Of a stretch of 64,000 bases of DNA, positions 30,001-44,305 are shown piece after piece. This DNA is from Nemertoderma westbladi. Lineage: Eukaryota; Xenacoelomorpha; Nemertodermatida; Nemertodermatidae. The DNA lies in the NCBI GenBank assembly GCA_032718475.1, contig JAUCBJ010001919.1:62001-126000 (forward strand). The letters run 5' to 3'. The translations under genes were made by a program, and so were the position numbers. Each line of letters begins with the position of its first letter. Positions within the stretch are counted from its first letter, which is position 1. Below the pieces are notes generated by a model. It was not told the origin of the DNA and made no database searches. It saw nothing but the letters and a program-made list of their open reading frames with translations.

Positions 30001-33000
30001 ATGTCCTCCTACATTACATTACTGAATGTCCTCCTACATTACATTACTGAATGTCCTCCTACATTACTGAATGTCCTCCTACATTACTGAATGTCCTCCT
30101 ACATTACTGAATGTCCTCCTACATTACTGAATATCCTCCATCAGTACTGAATGTCCTCCTACAGTACTGAATGTCCTCCTACATTAATAAATGTCCTCCT
30201 ACATTACATTACTGAATGTCCTCCTACAGTACTGAATGGCCTCCTACAGTACTGAATGTCCACCTACAGTACTGAATGTCCTCCTACATTACTGAATGTC
30301 CTCCTACATTACTGAATGTCCTCCTACATTACTGAATGTCCTCCTACATTACTGAATGTCCCCCTACATTACTGAATGTCCTCCTACATTACATTACTGA
30401 ATGTCCTCCTACATTACTGAATGTCCTCCTACATTACATTACTGAATGTCCTCCTACAGTACTGAATGGCCTCCTACAGTACTGAATGTCCTCCTACATT
30501 ACTGAATGTCCTCCTACATTACATTACTGAATGTCCTCCTACATTACATTACTGAATGTCCTCCTACATTACTGAATATCCTCCTACATTACTGAATATC
30601 CTCCTACATTACTGAATGTCCTCCTACATTACTGAATATCCTCCATCAGTACTGAATGTCCTCCTACAGTACTGAATGTCCTCCTACAGTACTGAAAGTC
30701 CTCCTACAGTACTGAAAGTCCTCCTACAGTACTGAATGTCCTCCTACAGTACTGAATGTCCTCCTACAGTACTGAATGTCCTCCTACATTACTGAATGTC
30801 CTCCTACATTACATTACTGAATGTCCTCCTACATTACTAAATGTCCTCCTACATTACTGAATGTCCACCTACATTACTGAATGTCCTCCTACATTACTGA
30901 ATGTCCTCCTACATTACTGAATGTCCTCCTATATTACTGAATGTCCTCCTACATTACTGAATGTCCACCTACATTACTGAATGTCTTCCTACATTACTGA
31001 ATGTCCTCCTACATTACTGAATGTCCTCCTACATTACTGAATGTCCTCCTACATTACATTACTGAATGTCCTCCTACATTACTGAATGTCCTCCTACATT
31101 ACTGAATGCCCTCCTACATTACTGAATGTCCTCCTACATTACTGAATGTCCACCTACATTACTGAATGTCCTCCTACATTACTGAATGTCCCCCTACATT
31201 ACTGAATGTCCTCCTACATTACATTACTGAATGCCCTCCTACATTACTGAATGTCCTCCTACATTACTGAATATCCTCCATCAGTACTGAATATCCTCCT
31301 ACAGTACTGAATGTCCTCCTACAGTACTGAATGTCCTCCTACATTACTGAATGTCCTCCTACAGTACTGAATGTCCTCCTACATTACTGAATGTCCTCCT
31401 ACAGTACTGAATGTCCTCCTACATTACTGAATGTCCTCCTACATTACTAAATGTCCTCCTACATTACATTACTGAATGTCCTCCTACAGTACTGAATGGC
31501 CTCCTACAGTACTGAATGTCCACCTACAGTACTGAATGTCCTCCTACATTACTGAATGTCCTCCTACATTACTGAATGTCCTCCTACATTACTGAATGTC
31601 CTCCTACATTACTGAATGTCCCCCTACATTACTGAATGTCCTCCTACATTACATTACTGAATGTCCTCCTACATTACTGAATGTCCTCCTACATTACTGA
31701 ATGTCCTCCTATATTACTGAATGTCCTCCTACATTACTGAATGTCCACCTACATTACTGAATGTCCTCCTACATTACTGAATGTCCTCCTACATTACTGA
31801 ATGTCCTCCTACATTACTGAATGTCCTCCTACATTACATTACTGAATGTCCTCCTACATTACTGAATGTCCTCCTACATTACTGAATGCCCTCCTACATT
31901 ACTGAATGTCCTCCTACATTACTGAATGTCCACCTACAGTACTGAATGTCCTCCTACATTACTGAATGTCCTCCTACATTACTGAATGTCCTCCTACATT
32001 ACTGAATGTCCTCCTACATTACTGAATGTCCTCCTACATTACTGAATGTCCTCCTACATTACTGAATGTCCTCCTACATTACATTACTGAATGTCCTCCT
32101 ACATTACTGAATGTCCTCCTACATTACTGAATGCCCTCCTACATTACTGAATGCCCTCCTACATTACTGAATGCCCTCCTACATTACTGAATGTCCACCT
32201 ACAGTACTGAATGTCCTCCTACATTACTGAATGTCCTCCTACATTACTGAATGTCCTCCTACAGTACTGAATGTCCTCCTACAGTACTGAATGTCCTCCT
32301 ACATTACTGAATGTCCCCCTACATTACTGAATGTCCTCCTACATTACATTACTGAATGCCCTCCTACATTACTGAATGTCCTCCTACATTACTGAATATC
32401 CTCCATCAGTACTGAATGTCCTCCTACAGTACTGAATGTCCTCCTACAGTACTGAATGTCCTCCTACATTACTGAATGTCCTCCTACAGTACTGAATGTC
32501 CTCCTACATTACTGAATGTCCTCCTACAGTACTGAATGTCCTCCTACATTACTGAATGTCCTCCTACATTACTAAATGTCCTCCTACATTACATTACTGA
32601 ATGTCCTCCTACAGTACTGAATGGCCTCCTACAGTACTGAATGTCCACCTACAGTACTGAATGTCCTCCTACATTACTGAATGTCCTCCTACATTACTGA
32701 ATGTCCTCCTACATTACTGAATGTCCTCCTACATTACTGAATGTCCCCCTACATTACTGAATGTCCTCCTACATTACATTACTGAATATCCTCCTACATT
32801 ACTGAATGTCCTCCTACATTACTGAATATCCTCCATCAGTACTGAATGTCCTCCTACAGTACTGAATGTCCTCCTACAGTACTGAATGTCCTCCTACATT
32901 ACTGAATGTCCTCCTACATTACATTACTGAATGTCCTCCTACATTACTGAATGTCCTCCTACATTACTGAATGTCCACCAACATTACTGAATGTCCACCT

Positions 33001-34931
33001 ACATTACTGAATGTCCTCCTACATTACTGAATGTCCTCCTACATTACTGAATGTCCCCCTACATTACTGAATGTCCCCCTACATTACTGAATGTCCTCCT
33101 ACATTACTGAATGTCCTCCTACATTACTGAATGTCCTCCTACATTACTGAATGTCCACCTACATTACTGAATGTCCTCCTACATTACTGAATGTCCTCCT
33201 ACAGTACTGAATGTCCTCCTACATTACTGAATGTCCTCCAACATTACTGGATGTCCTCCTACATTACTGAATGTCCTCCTACATTACTGAATGTCCTCCT
33301 ACAGTACTGAATGTCCTCCTACATTACTGAATGTCCTCCAACATTACTGGATGTCCTCCTACATTACTGAATGTCCTCCTACAGTACTGAATGTCCTCCT
33401 ACAGTACTGAATGTCCTCCTACATTACTGAATGTCCTCCTACATTACTGAATGTCCTCCTGCATTACTGAATGTCCTCCTACAGTACTGAATGTCCTCCT
33501 ACATTACTGAATGTCCTCCTACAGTACTGAATGTCCTCCTACAGTACTGAATGTCCTCCTACATTACTGAATGTCCTCCTACATTACTGAATGTCCTCCT
33601 ACAGTACTGAATGTCCCCCTACATTACTGAATGTCCTCCTACATTACTGAATGTCCTCCTACATTACTGAATGTCCTCCTACATTACATTACTGAATGTC
33701 CTCCTACATTACTGAATGTCCACCTACATTACTGAATGTCCACCTACATTACTGAATGTCCTCCTACATTACTGAATATCCTCCATCAGTACTGAATGTC
33801 CTCCTACAGTACTGAATGTCCTCCTACATTACTGAATATCCTCCATCAGTACTGAATGTCCTCCTACAGTACTGAATGTCCTCCTACAGTACTGAATGTC
33901 CTCCTACAGTACTGAATGTCCTCCTACATTACTGAATGTCCTCCTACATTACATTACTGAATGTCCTCCTACATTACTGAATGTCCTCCTACATTACTGA
34001 ATGTCCTCCTACAGTACTGAATGTCCTCCTACAGTACTGAATGTCCTCCTACATTACTGAATGTCCTCCTACATTACTGAATGTCCTCCTACAGTACTGA
34101 ATGTCCCCCTACATTACTGAATGTCCTCCTACATTACTGAATGTCCTCCTACATTACTGAATGTCCTCCTACATTACATTACTGAATGTCCTCCTACATT
34201 ACTGAATGTCCACCTACATTACTGAATGTCCACCTACATTACTGAATATCCTCCTACATTACTGAATATCCTCCATCAGTACTGAATGTCCTCCTACAGT
34301 ACTGAATGTCCTCCTACATTACTGAATATCCTCCATCAGTACTGAATGTCCTCCTACAGTACTGAATGTCCTCCTACAGTACTGAATGTCCTCCTACATT
34401 ACTGAATGTCCTCCTACATTACATTACTGAATGTCCTCCTACATTACTGAATGTCCACCTACATTACTGAATGTCCTCCTACATTACTGAATGTCCCCCT
34501 ACATTACTGAATGTCCTCCTACATTACTGAATGTCCTCCTACAGTACTGAATGTCCTCCTACATTACTGAATGTCCTCCTACATTACTGAATGTCCTCCT
34601 ACAGTACTGAATGTCCTCCTACAGTACTGAATGTCCTCCTACAGTACTGAATGTCCTCCTACAGTACTGAATGTCCTCCTACATTACTGAATGTCCTCCT
34701 ACATTACTGAATGTCCTCCTACATTACTGAATGTCCTCCTACATTACTGAATGTCCTCCTACAGTACTGAATGTCCTCCTACATTACTGAATGTCCTCCT
34801 ACATTACTGAATGTACTCCTACATTACTGAATGTCCTCCTACAATACTGAATGTCCTCCTACATTACTGAATGTCCTCCTACATTACTGAATGTCCTCCT
34901 ACATTACGGAATGTCCTCCTACATTACTGAA
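1..34931. repeat. Giant 20/25-bp minisatellite array
   Basis: The whole stretch is a head-to-tail array. The basic unit is GAATGTCCTCCTACATTACT (20 bp). A 25-bp form carries a second copy of the pentamer ATTAC. I estimate about 1,600-1,700 units. Recurrent variants are GAATATCC, GAAAGTCC, GAATGGCC, GTCCACC, GTCCCCC, CAGTACT for CATTACT, and a form ending CCATCAGTACT. Single-base register changes occur near 11,575 and 14,131. The array continues past the left edge and stops at about 34,931, where the sequence turns AT-rich. TGA in nearly every unit prevents long reading frames. No gene is visible inside. Confidence 0.98.
14782..25738. repeat. 5,478-bp higher-order duplication inside the giant array
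   Basis: Rare unit variants recur at exactly 5,478 bp. The variant GTTCTCTTA is at 14,782 and 20,260. A GAATGAATG insertion is at 15,288 and 20,766. A GAATGTATGTCC insertion is at 16,302 and 21,780. GGATGTCC is at 17,091 and 22,569. GTCCGCC is at 17,611 and 23,089. CATCAATACT is at 17,941 and 23,419. The copies are therefore collinear without net indels over several kilobases. Point differences exist, for example GAACATCC at about 18,286 in one copy only. The true ends are fuzzy because the array is self-similar. Confidence 0.9.
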
Positions 34932-35117
34932 TAAGTTTTGCAACATTTTTGTCCGTGCCACTAATTTTTTATTATTTTATGCAAGAAATGGAAATATTAC
35001 TATATATATTTTTTAGATCGGACCTGGAACCTTACCTATAAATATTTATAGTATAAATCGCATCTGATTTTTAAGATTTTTACCTTTCAGCACCAAAAGT
35101 TTTATTACATTAGTTTA
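34932..35117. other. AT-rich junction without a gene
   Basis: This 186-bp stretch separates the minisatellite from the retrotransposon fragments. It is AT-rich, with a short TATATATATT run near 35,000. I see no coding signal. Confidence 0.6.
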
Positions 35118-35362
35118 TGACACTAGAACAAAATCGCCTCCGCTTTGCAGGACATTGCTTTCGCCGTGAGGACCAGCCAGTGCATAATCTTGTACTTTGG
35201 CAGCCTCATGGAGTGAATAAGCATGGTGGACAGCCCATGACTTTCTTGAGACGCATCTTAAAGGATACTGGCCTTAAAGATGCGGATGATCTAGCTAATG
35301 TCATGGGTGATAGGGAGTTGTGGCGGCGCAATTTTGTCGGCAAGCCGGCACAGCATTCTTAA
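35118..35362 (+). pseudogene. Non-LTR retrotransposon ORF2 C-terminal fragment (copy 1)
   Basis: The reading frame encodes about 81 residues with RLRFAGHCFRRED near the start, then LVLWQPHG, an RRILKDTGL stretch and DRELWRR near the end. This is the layout of the region after the reverse transcriptase domain in several LINE families, where RLRFAGHC and DR-x-x-WR are recurrent. It lacks the reverse transcriptase and endonuclease domains, so it is a dead fragment. The ATG at 35,117 lies at the repeat edge and is probably not a real start. The second copy, on the opposite strand at 37,244-37,552, extends further at its N-terminal side, so this one is the more truncated copy. I cannot name the LINE clade with certainty. 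Confidence 0.75.
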
Positions 35363-35399
35363 TAATGCAGCTGCAATGCAGCATGCCGATCCTAGTAGT
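35118..35399 (+). repeat. Left arm of 282-bp inverted repeat
   Basis: This segment matches the reverse complement of 37,207-37,488 over an equal length of 282 bp with only a few substitutions. Outer edge: TGACACTAGAAC. Inner edge: GATCCTAGTAGT. Both arms carry the same retrotransposon C-terminal coding fragment, and 1,807 bp lie between them. Confidence 0.93.
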
Positions 35400-35402
35400 A
35401 GT

Positions 35403-36411
35403 AGTATACTATTTGCTGATGACACTAACTTATTCAAATCAGATACGGACTTAAACCGACTAATTGCTGACATAAACGAAGAACTTTGCAAACTCACTGA
35501 GTGGTTCCGTCTTAATAGATTGTCTTTAAATTAAAAAAAAAACAAATTACATAATATTCCATACACATAATAAACAAATAAGGCTCCACCCTGAAACCGC
35601 AATCAAAATCGATAATTATATTATTGACTGATGTAAAGTTATTAAATTCCTTGGCATTCTAATAGATGAACACTTGACATGGAAATACCATATTGATCAC
35701 GTTCGTAATAAACTCAGCCGCAACATCGGTATAATCAACAAAATAAAAAACTTTGTAAAGCCCCAAATACTAATTACTATATAATACACTAGTTGACCCT
35801 TACTTACAGTATTGTAATGCCGTATGGGCAGCCAAATCATTCATTACAATGCCCCCAGTCTCCTCCAAACCCAATCCCGGACACTCACAGTACGGACACT
35901 CACACCCCGAACATTCACACCCCGGACACTCACACCACACCCCGGACACTCACACCACAGACGCGGACACTCACACCCAAGACGCCGACGAAAACCTCGG
36001 TCACCTACTGACTCACCCGATACAACATTGAAAACATTACATAAATTACAACAGAAAGCAGAATGTATTGTAATCAGTAGGGGAAACCCTAATTTCCACC
36101 CACTAACTATACGGTCCATATACATCAAACAGGTAGCAACACTTTGCTACACTCACATAAAAAAGATTCTACCACTAGACATGTTCAGGTTCACATCACT
36201 TCTTACATTCATATCTACAATCCACCAACACCGAATGCGCACCGCCACCAACAATGACTGCACAGTACCCCGAACACGATTAGTGGTTGCTAAACAATCT
36301 ATACGAGTGATGGCACCAGAGGTATAGAATGCTCTACCAACCGCTGTTCGACAATCAATAAATCTGTATAAATTTAAGAAAGCTATAAAACTATCTATCC
36401 ATAATCTATAA
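35403..36411 (+). pseudogene. Decayed CR1/jockey-like LINE, reverse transcriptase to C-terminus
   Basis: Translation in changing frames shows the 3' half of a LINE ORF2. The catalytic FADD motif lies at 35,412-35,423 within ILFADDTNLF, followed by the LNRLIADINEEL and LNRLSLN segments. After a frameshift comes FLGILIDEHLTW at about 35,647-35,682, then a thumb-like segment and YLQYCNAVW near 35,800. The frame resumes after a tandem-repeat insertion with TLKTLHKLQQKAE (about 36,027) and ends with PRTRLVVAKQ and ALPTAVRQS, with a terminal TAA at 36,409-36,411. Internal stops and frameshifts show it is inactive. The order of motifs fits the CR1/L2/jockey group. The fragment begins exactly where the left inverted-repeat arm ends. 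Confidence 0.82.
35878..35980. repeat. Short GGACACTCACACC tandem repeat inside the LINE
   Basis: About six irregular copies of GGACACTCACACC with spacers such as CCC, CACACC and AGACGC interrupt the LINE between its YLQYCNAVW and TLKTLHKL segments. Small reading frames on both strands here are products of the repeat. Confidence 0.8.
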
Positions 36412-36850
36412 CGTGAATTTGGTATACCATATAGTATTAATATATTATGATAAATTTTTATAGCATCCGTAATAACTATAGTACAAATTAATTATATAGC
36501 TGCAATTTATTATTACATTACGTTCTGTCCTCGTATCTACCGTATAGTACTTGTTGTATTGTTCTTGTCCTTTTGTACTGCTGTACTGTACTATAATATC
36601 TACGTACTGTACATTCTTTCATATTTATAATTTACCCCTGTCAACGATAAACTGTAAGTAGCACGATTACATGCGATCTAATCCTGTAAGTACCGATATT
36701 ATGTTCCTATTTAGCATGTGAAATTAATTTGAACTATGTATTTATCAACTGTGTTTGCCTGAATGTACGTGGTGATTGGCGTAATGGGTCTGCCCGGCCA
36801 ATTACCATCTACATTCTACACAATGAGTTAATCAGTACGTAAATGCATGC
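36412..36850. other. Probable LINE 3' tail and unassigned spacer
   Basis: No reading frame or known domain is visible. The first part is AT-rich with runs built from GTACTG and TGTACT, as might be expected of the untranslated 3' end of the LINE that stops at 36,411. There is no poly-A tail or clear tandem tail to mark its end. Confidence 0.4.
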
Positions 36851-36852
36851 AA

Positions 36853-37190
36853 CTCAACTAAAAAAAGTGAATAAACTGGAAAAGTACTGCAATAAATAAC
36901 CTTACGGTTAACCTAAGAAAAACAAAGGCCATTAAATTTCGCCGACGTGGCCGTTTTGCATCTTCAGATAAACTTTCTTATAAGAACACGAATTTGGAGT
37001 TTGTAAGCAGCTTTGTATATTTGGGTGTCACAACTACAAATAAATCGTCACGTCATCAAGACCTTCTGTACAAAGAAGGCATCGCCTCCTTCATCTTCAT
37101 GCGTCTATCCACTAAAGTTAACCTTCAGATAATCCCTTTAGAATCAGCAGAGACTTTGGATTTCCCTTATATCATCCCGCAAAAACATAC
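36853..37190 (+). pseudogene. Second LINE fragment, reverse transcriptase palm/thumb
   Basis: Frames here encode a KLEKYCNK segment, then after a stop LTVNLRKTKAIKFRRRG, then LEFVSSFVYLGV at about 36,991-37,026 and KEGIASFIFMRL. This pattern (KTK-x-x-x-F followed by F-x-YLG) is the region just after the catalytic FADD block in non-LTR reverse transcriptases. It belongs to a different family from the fragment at 35,403. No catalytic block is present. The fragment ends close to the inner edge of the right inverted-repeat arm. Confidence 0.7.
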
Positions 37191-37206
37191 GGCTGTCAAG
37201 TTTTCC

Positions 37207-37488
37207 ACTACTAGGATCGGCATGCTGCATTGCAGCTGCATTTTTAAGAATGCTGTGCCGGCTTGTCAACAAAATTCCGCCGCCACAACTCCCTATCACC
37301 TATGACATTTGCTAGATCATCCGCATCTTTAAGGCCAGTGTCCTTTAAGATGCGTCTCAAGAAAGTCATGGGCTGTCCACCATGCTTATTCACTCCATGA
37401 GGCTGCCAAAGTACAAGATTATGCACTGGCTGGTCCTCACGGCGAAAGCAATGTCCTGCAAAGCGGAGGCGATTTTGTTCTAGTGTCA
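37207..37488 (-). repeat. Right arm of 282-bp inverted repeat
   Basis: This is the reverse complement of 35,118-35,399, equal in length. The retrotransposon fragment continues beyond the outer edge of this arm to 37,552, while the left arm stops at its edge. This arm is therefore probably the source copy and the left arm a derived inverted copy. Confidence 0.93.
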
Positions 37489-37552
37489 AGCTTGGGGGAA
37501 CCAATGAGACACCTCCAATGTTATATAGTGTCTCGTTGGTGATGTTTTCCAC
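37244..37552 (-). pseudogene. Non-LTR retrotransposon ORF2 C-terminal fragment (copy 2)
   Basis: The minus-strand frame of about 102 residues contains ITNETLYNIGGVS upstream of RLRFAGHCFRRED, then LVLWQPHG, RRILKDTGL and DRELWRR. The T-N-x-x-LY-x-x-x-x-VS lead-in before RLRFAGHC is the normal arrangement in LINE polyproteins, so this copy retains more than the one at 35,118. It ends with a stop after PAQHS. It has no catalytic domain and is a relic. Confidence 0.78.
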
Positions 37553-37936
37553 AGTTCAGCTGATATACCAGATTTGGTTCATATCACACGAGTCCGTGGC
37601 TTTTACTGGAAGCTGTGGTGCGGTGTAAGGAAGTTCGACTCGACCACAGCCATACTTAGTGCAGTGGACCGCCCCGATTCAGTCCCTGATTCTAACATTG
37701 ACCTCGCCTCGCTGTCAGGTCGACGTCGTAGAGCTGCGGCCCAGTTTGTATCGAACGGGTTTCAACACCGAATGTGCGAAAAATCTACGTGCGGGCGTCC
37801 ATCATTCCTTCAACATTGACCTGCGTCTTCGCTCTATTCTTGTTGTTCATCGAAAAACCTGAGTAATTCTAAAATATACACCATTCTTATTTTTAATAAT
37901 ACTCGAAACTTTCTGCAATATATAAATAATAAATAA
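37553..37936. other. Unassigned spacer
   Basis: Short overlapping plus-strand frames of 67-81 codons occur around 37,574-37,862, but I recognise no domain and they have no splice or promoter context. The 3' part turns AT-rich. Confidence 0.4.
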
Positions 37937-38435
37937 TATGAAGACAAATGAAATAAATGCTACTGTTTGTATTTAAGAAAAGTGATGTTTTTATTCTACA
38001 GATGATATTTCGGCTATATTGCATAGCCTTTATCAAATCTATTTTTTATTATTCTTATTTGAATTTGTTTACATAGAATATCGTAATTCTTAGTTTGTTG
38101 TTAAGGTAACCTAGACTTAATATAATAAAGTTTTTATTGTTGAATGTAGTCATGGAAGGAGTTCAAGCCCTTTAGATTAGTGAGCAGCATACCAATCCAA
38201 AATCGTTCTGACCTTCATTGTTCTTCATTCAACAATAAAAACTTTATTATATTAAGTCTAGGTTACCTTAACAACAAACTAAGAATTACGATATTCTATG
38301 TAAACAAATTCAAATAAGAATAATAAAAAATAGATTTGATAAAGGCTATGCAATATAGCCGAAATATCATCTGTAGAATAAAAACATCACTTTTCTTAAA
38401 TACAAACAGTAGCATTTATTTCATTTGTCTTCATA
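37937..38435. mobile_element. Foldback element with 210-bp identical arms
   Basis: The left arm (37,937-38,146) and the right arm (38,226-38,435) are reverse complements over 210 bp. I find no mismatch. The loop is 79 bp (38,147-38,225). The element has no coding capacity and is AT-rich, so it fits a foldback or long-TIR MITE. A roughly 19-bp AT-rich direct repeat (TATAAATAATAAATAATAT) occurs at 37,920-37,938 and 38,487-38,505, but the second copy is about 50 bp beyond the arm, so it is not a clean target-site duplication. Each arm contains GGCTATGCAATATAGCCGAAA, which forms a 6-bp stem followed by GAAA. Confidence 0.85.
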
Positions 38436-38708
38436 ATTACTAAATTTACAAATGCTGGGCAGTGCATATTATTCATATATATATGTTATAAATAATAAAT
38501 AATATATATAAAATATAATAATAGGCAATTGGTAGCAATGGTAGGCCTATTGGTATTGATTTATTGTATAAAATGCAATAAAATAATGAATATTTAATTT
38601 CGCGACAATTTTATTAAATAATTTTGGGAATTTTCTTATAGAAAAGCAACACGTGGCTAATTTTATCTAAAAGTTGGTACCCGGTGTTATTTTTTTGTGC
38701 TCTTTCTA

Positions 38709-38786
38709 TTTTCGACTGTGTTCGATTGTGTTCGACAGTTTTTGGAGTGTGTTCGGGTGTGTTCTTGTGTGTTCGCTTGTGTTCTG
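38709..38786. repeat. Short GTGTTCG tandem repeat
   Basis: About eight imperfect copies of a roughly 10-bp unit with core GTGTTCG lie between the foldback element and the SINE-like segment. There is no coding potential. Confidence 0.7.
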
Positions 38787-38799
38787 TAAAAATAACTAT

Positions 38800-38955
38800 C
38801 CCAGTAAAATTTAACTGGTACTCATTTTATCGACCCCAGTGGATGAAATAGAACGGCTAAGTAGACCCTGGCGGCTGGCGGGGCTGAACCTGAACCTACG
38901 TACAACCAATATATTGCAGGCCCAGAGCTCAACCAGGCCAGGAGTTACACTTTCG
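38800..38955 (-). mobile_element. Probable tRNA-derived SINE
   Basis: Read on the minus strand, the segment starts with an A-box-like TGGCCTGGTTGAGC and continues to a B-box-like GGTTCAGGTTCAGCC about 40 bp later, as in a decayed tRNA head. On the plus strand it has the layout CTGGTACTCATTTTATCGAC, then GGATGAAA, then a GGCGGGG-CTGAAC block. I recall this layout from widespread tRNA-related SINEs of invertebrates. No internal-promoter test or tail repeat is available here. It lies about 270 bp upstream of the YIPF3 start codon. Confidence 0.45.
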
Positions 38956-39222
38956 ACTTTGGGACTCAGCTGCTCAAAATGACACATACCTGTTCACTGC
39001 AGTACTGCTGTACTGTCATGACGTAGGACTAGGACTGTAGCGGTGGTAGGCCTGCCGCCAGTCTATCTGTTTGCCAGTACCGGTACTGGGTACAGTACAG
39101 CTGTACAGGGTACCGGACAGCCGGCAGCCGGACCGGTATTTATTTAGGCCCCTATATATTTTACCAATAATCAGATAATCCAGCATTCTGACAGTGCGAT
39201 AATTGCAGAATTGTAACAAAAC
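38956..39222 (+). promoter_or_regulatory. Putative YIPF3 promoter and 5' UTR
   Basis: This interval sits between the SINE-like segment and the YIPF3 ATG. A CRE-like half site TGACGT is at 39,019-39,024. There are several GTACAG and ACCGGT palindromes and a CCAAT in TTTACCAATAATC near 39,160. The ATG is in a good context (AAAACATGG). No transcription start can be assigned from sequence alone. Confidence 0.35.
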
Positions 39223-43870
<4,648 letters not shown>

Positions 43871-44305
43871 ACTTATTGTGGTTTATAGACTATATCGTTT
43901 TTTGCTTTAATTTATTTTTTGCGGGTTCATTTCATACAATATACCAGGGATCTCATTTTCCCGACCGTTTATTTTATTTGTTGTCCCCAGGCCAGGTTCG
44001 GCCACCATTGTTGTCCCGTGACTAACTCAAATCACACTGATCGCACTCGGGTTCTAACCGCAATAGTCGCTTTAGTGGTGTAGACAACTTCAAAATACAA
44101 ACATATCGACCAGACCTTTAATATCCGGGGTGGTATAACGAAACAAAACAAAATACAACTTCATTTTCGTTTCATAAATTTCGTTGTATTGTATAAAACA
44201 AATTTTCATTTCATTTCAATTCGATTTTTTATCATTTTTGTTGAATGTTTTTATAAAATTTTTTTTTTCTAAATTTTAAATTCGTTTCGTTTTTTTGTTC
44301 TATTT
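43871..44305. other. YIPF3 3' flank
   Basis: The stretch is AT-rich, with A/T homopolymer tracts after about 44,130. No gene is visible. It should hold the YIPF3 3' UTR, but I see no canonical poly-A signal. Confidence 0.5.

Noticed and set aside
1-34931. CRISPR-like direct repeats
   Set aside because: The repeats are contiguous with no unique spacers, and the window is eukaryotic.
35793-36128. Overlapping frames on both strands rich in HTPDTHT or GVSVRGV
   Set aside because: They are translations of the GGACACTCACACC tandem repeat within the LINE.
37574-37862. Two overlapping frames of 81 and 67 codons
   Set aside because: No conserved motif, no splice or promoter context, and they overlap each other in different frames.
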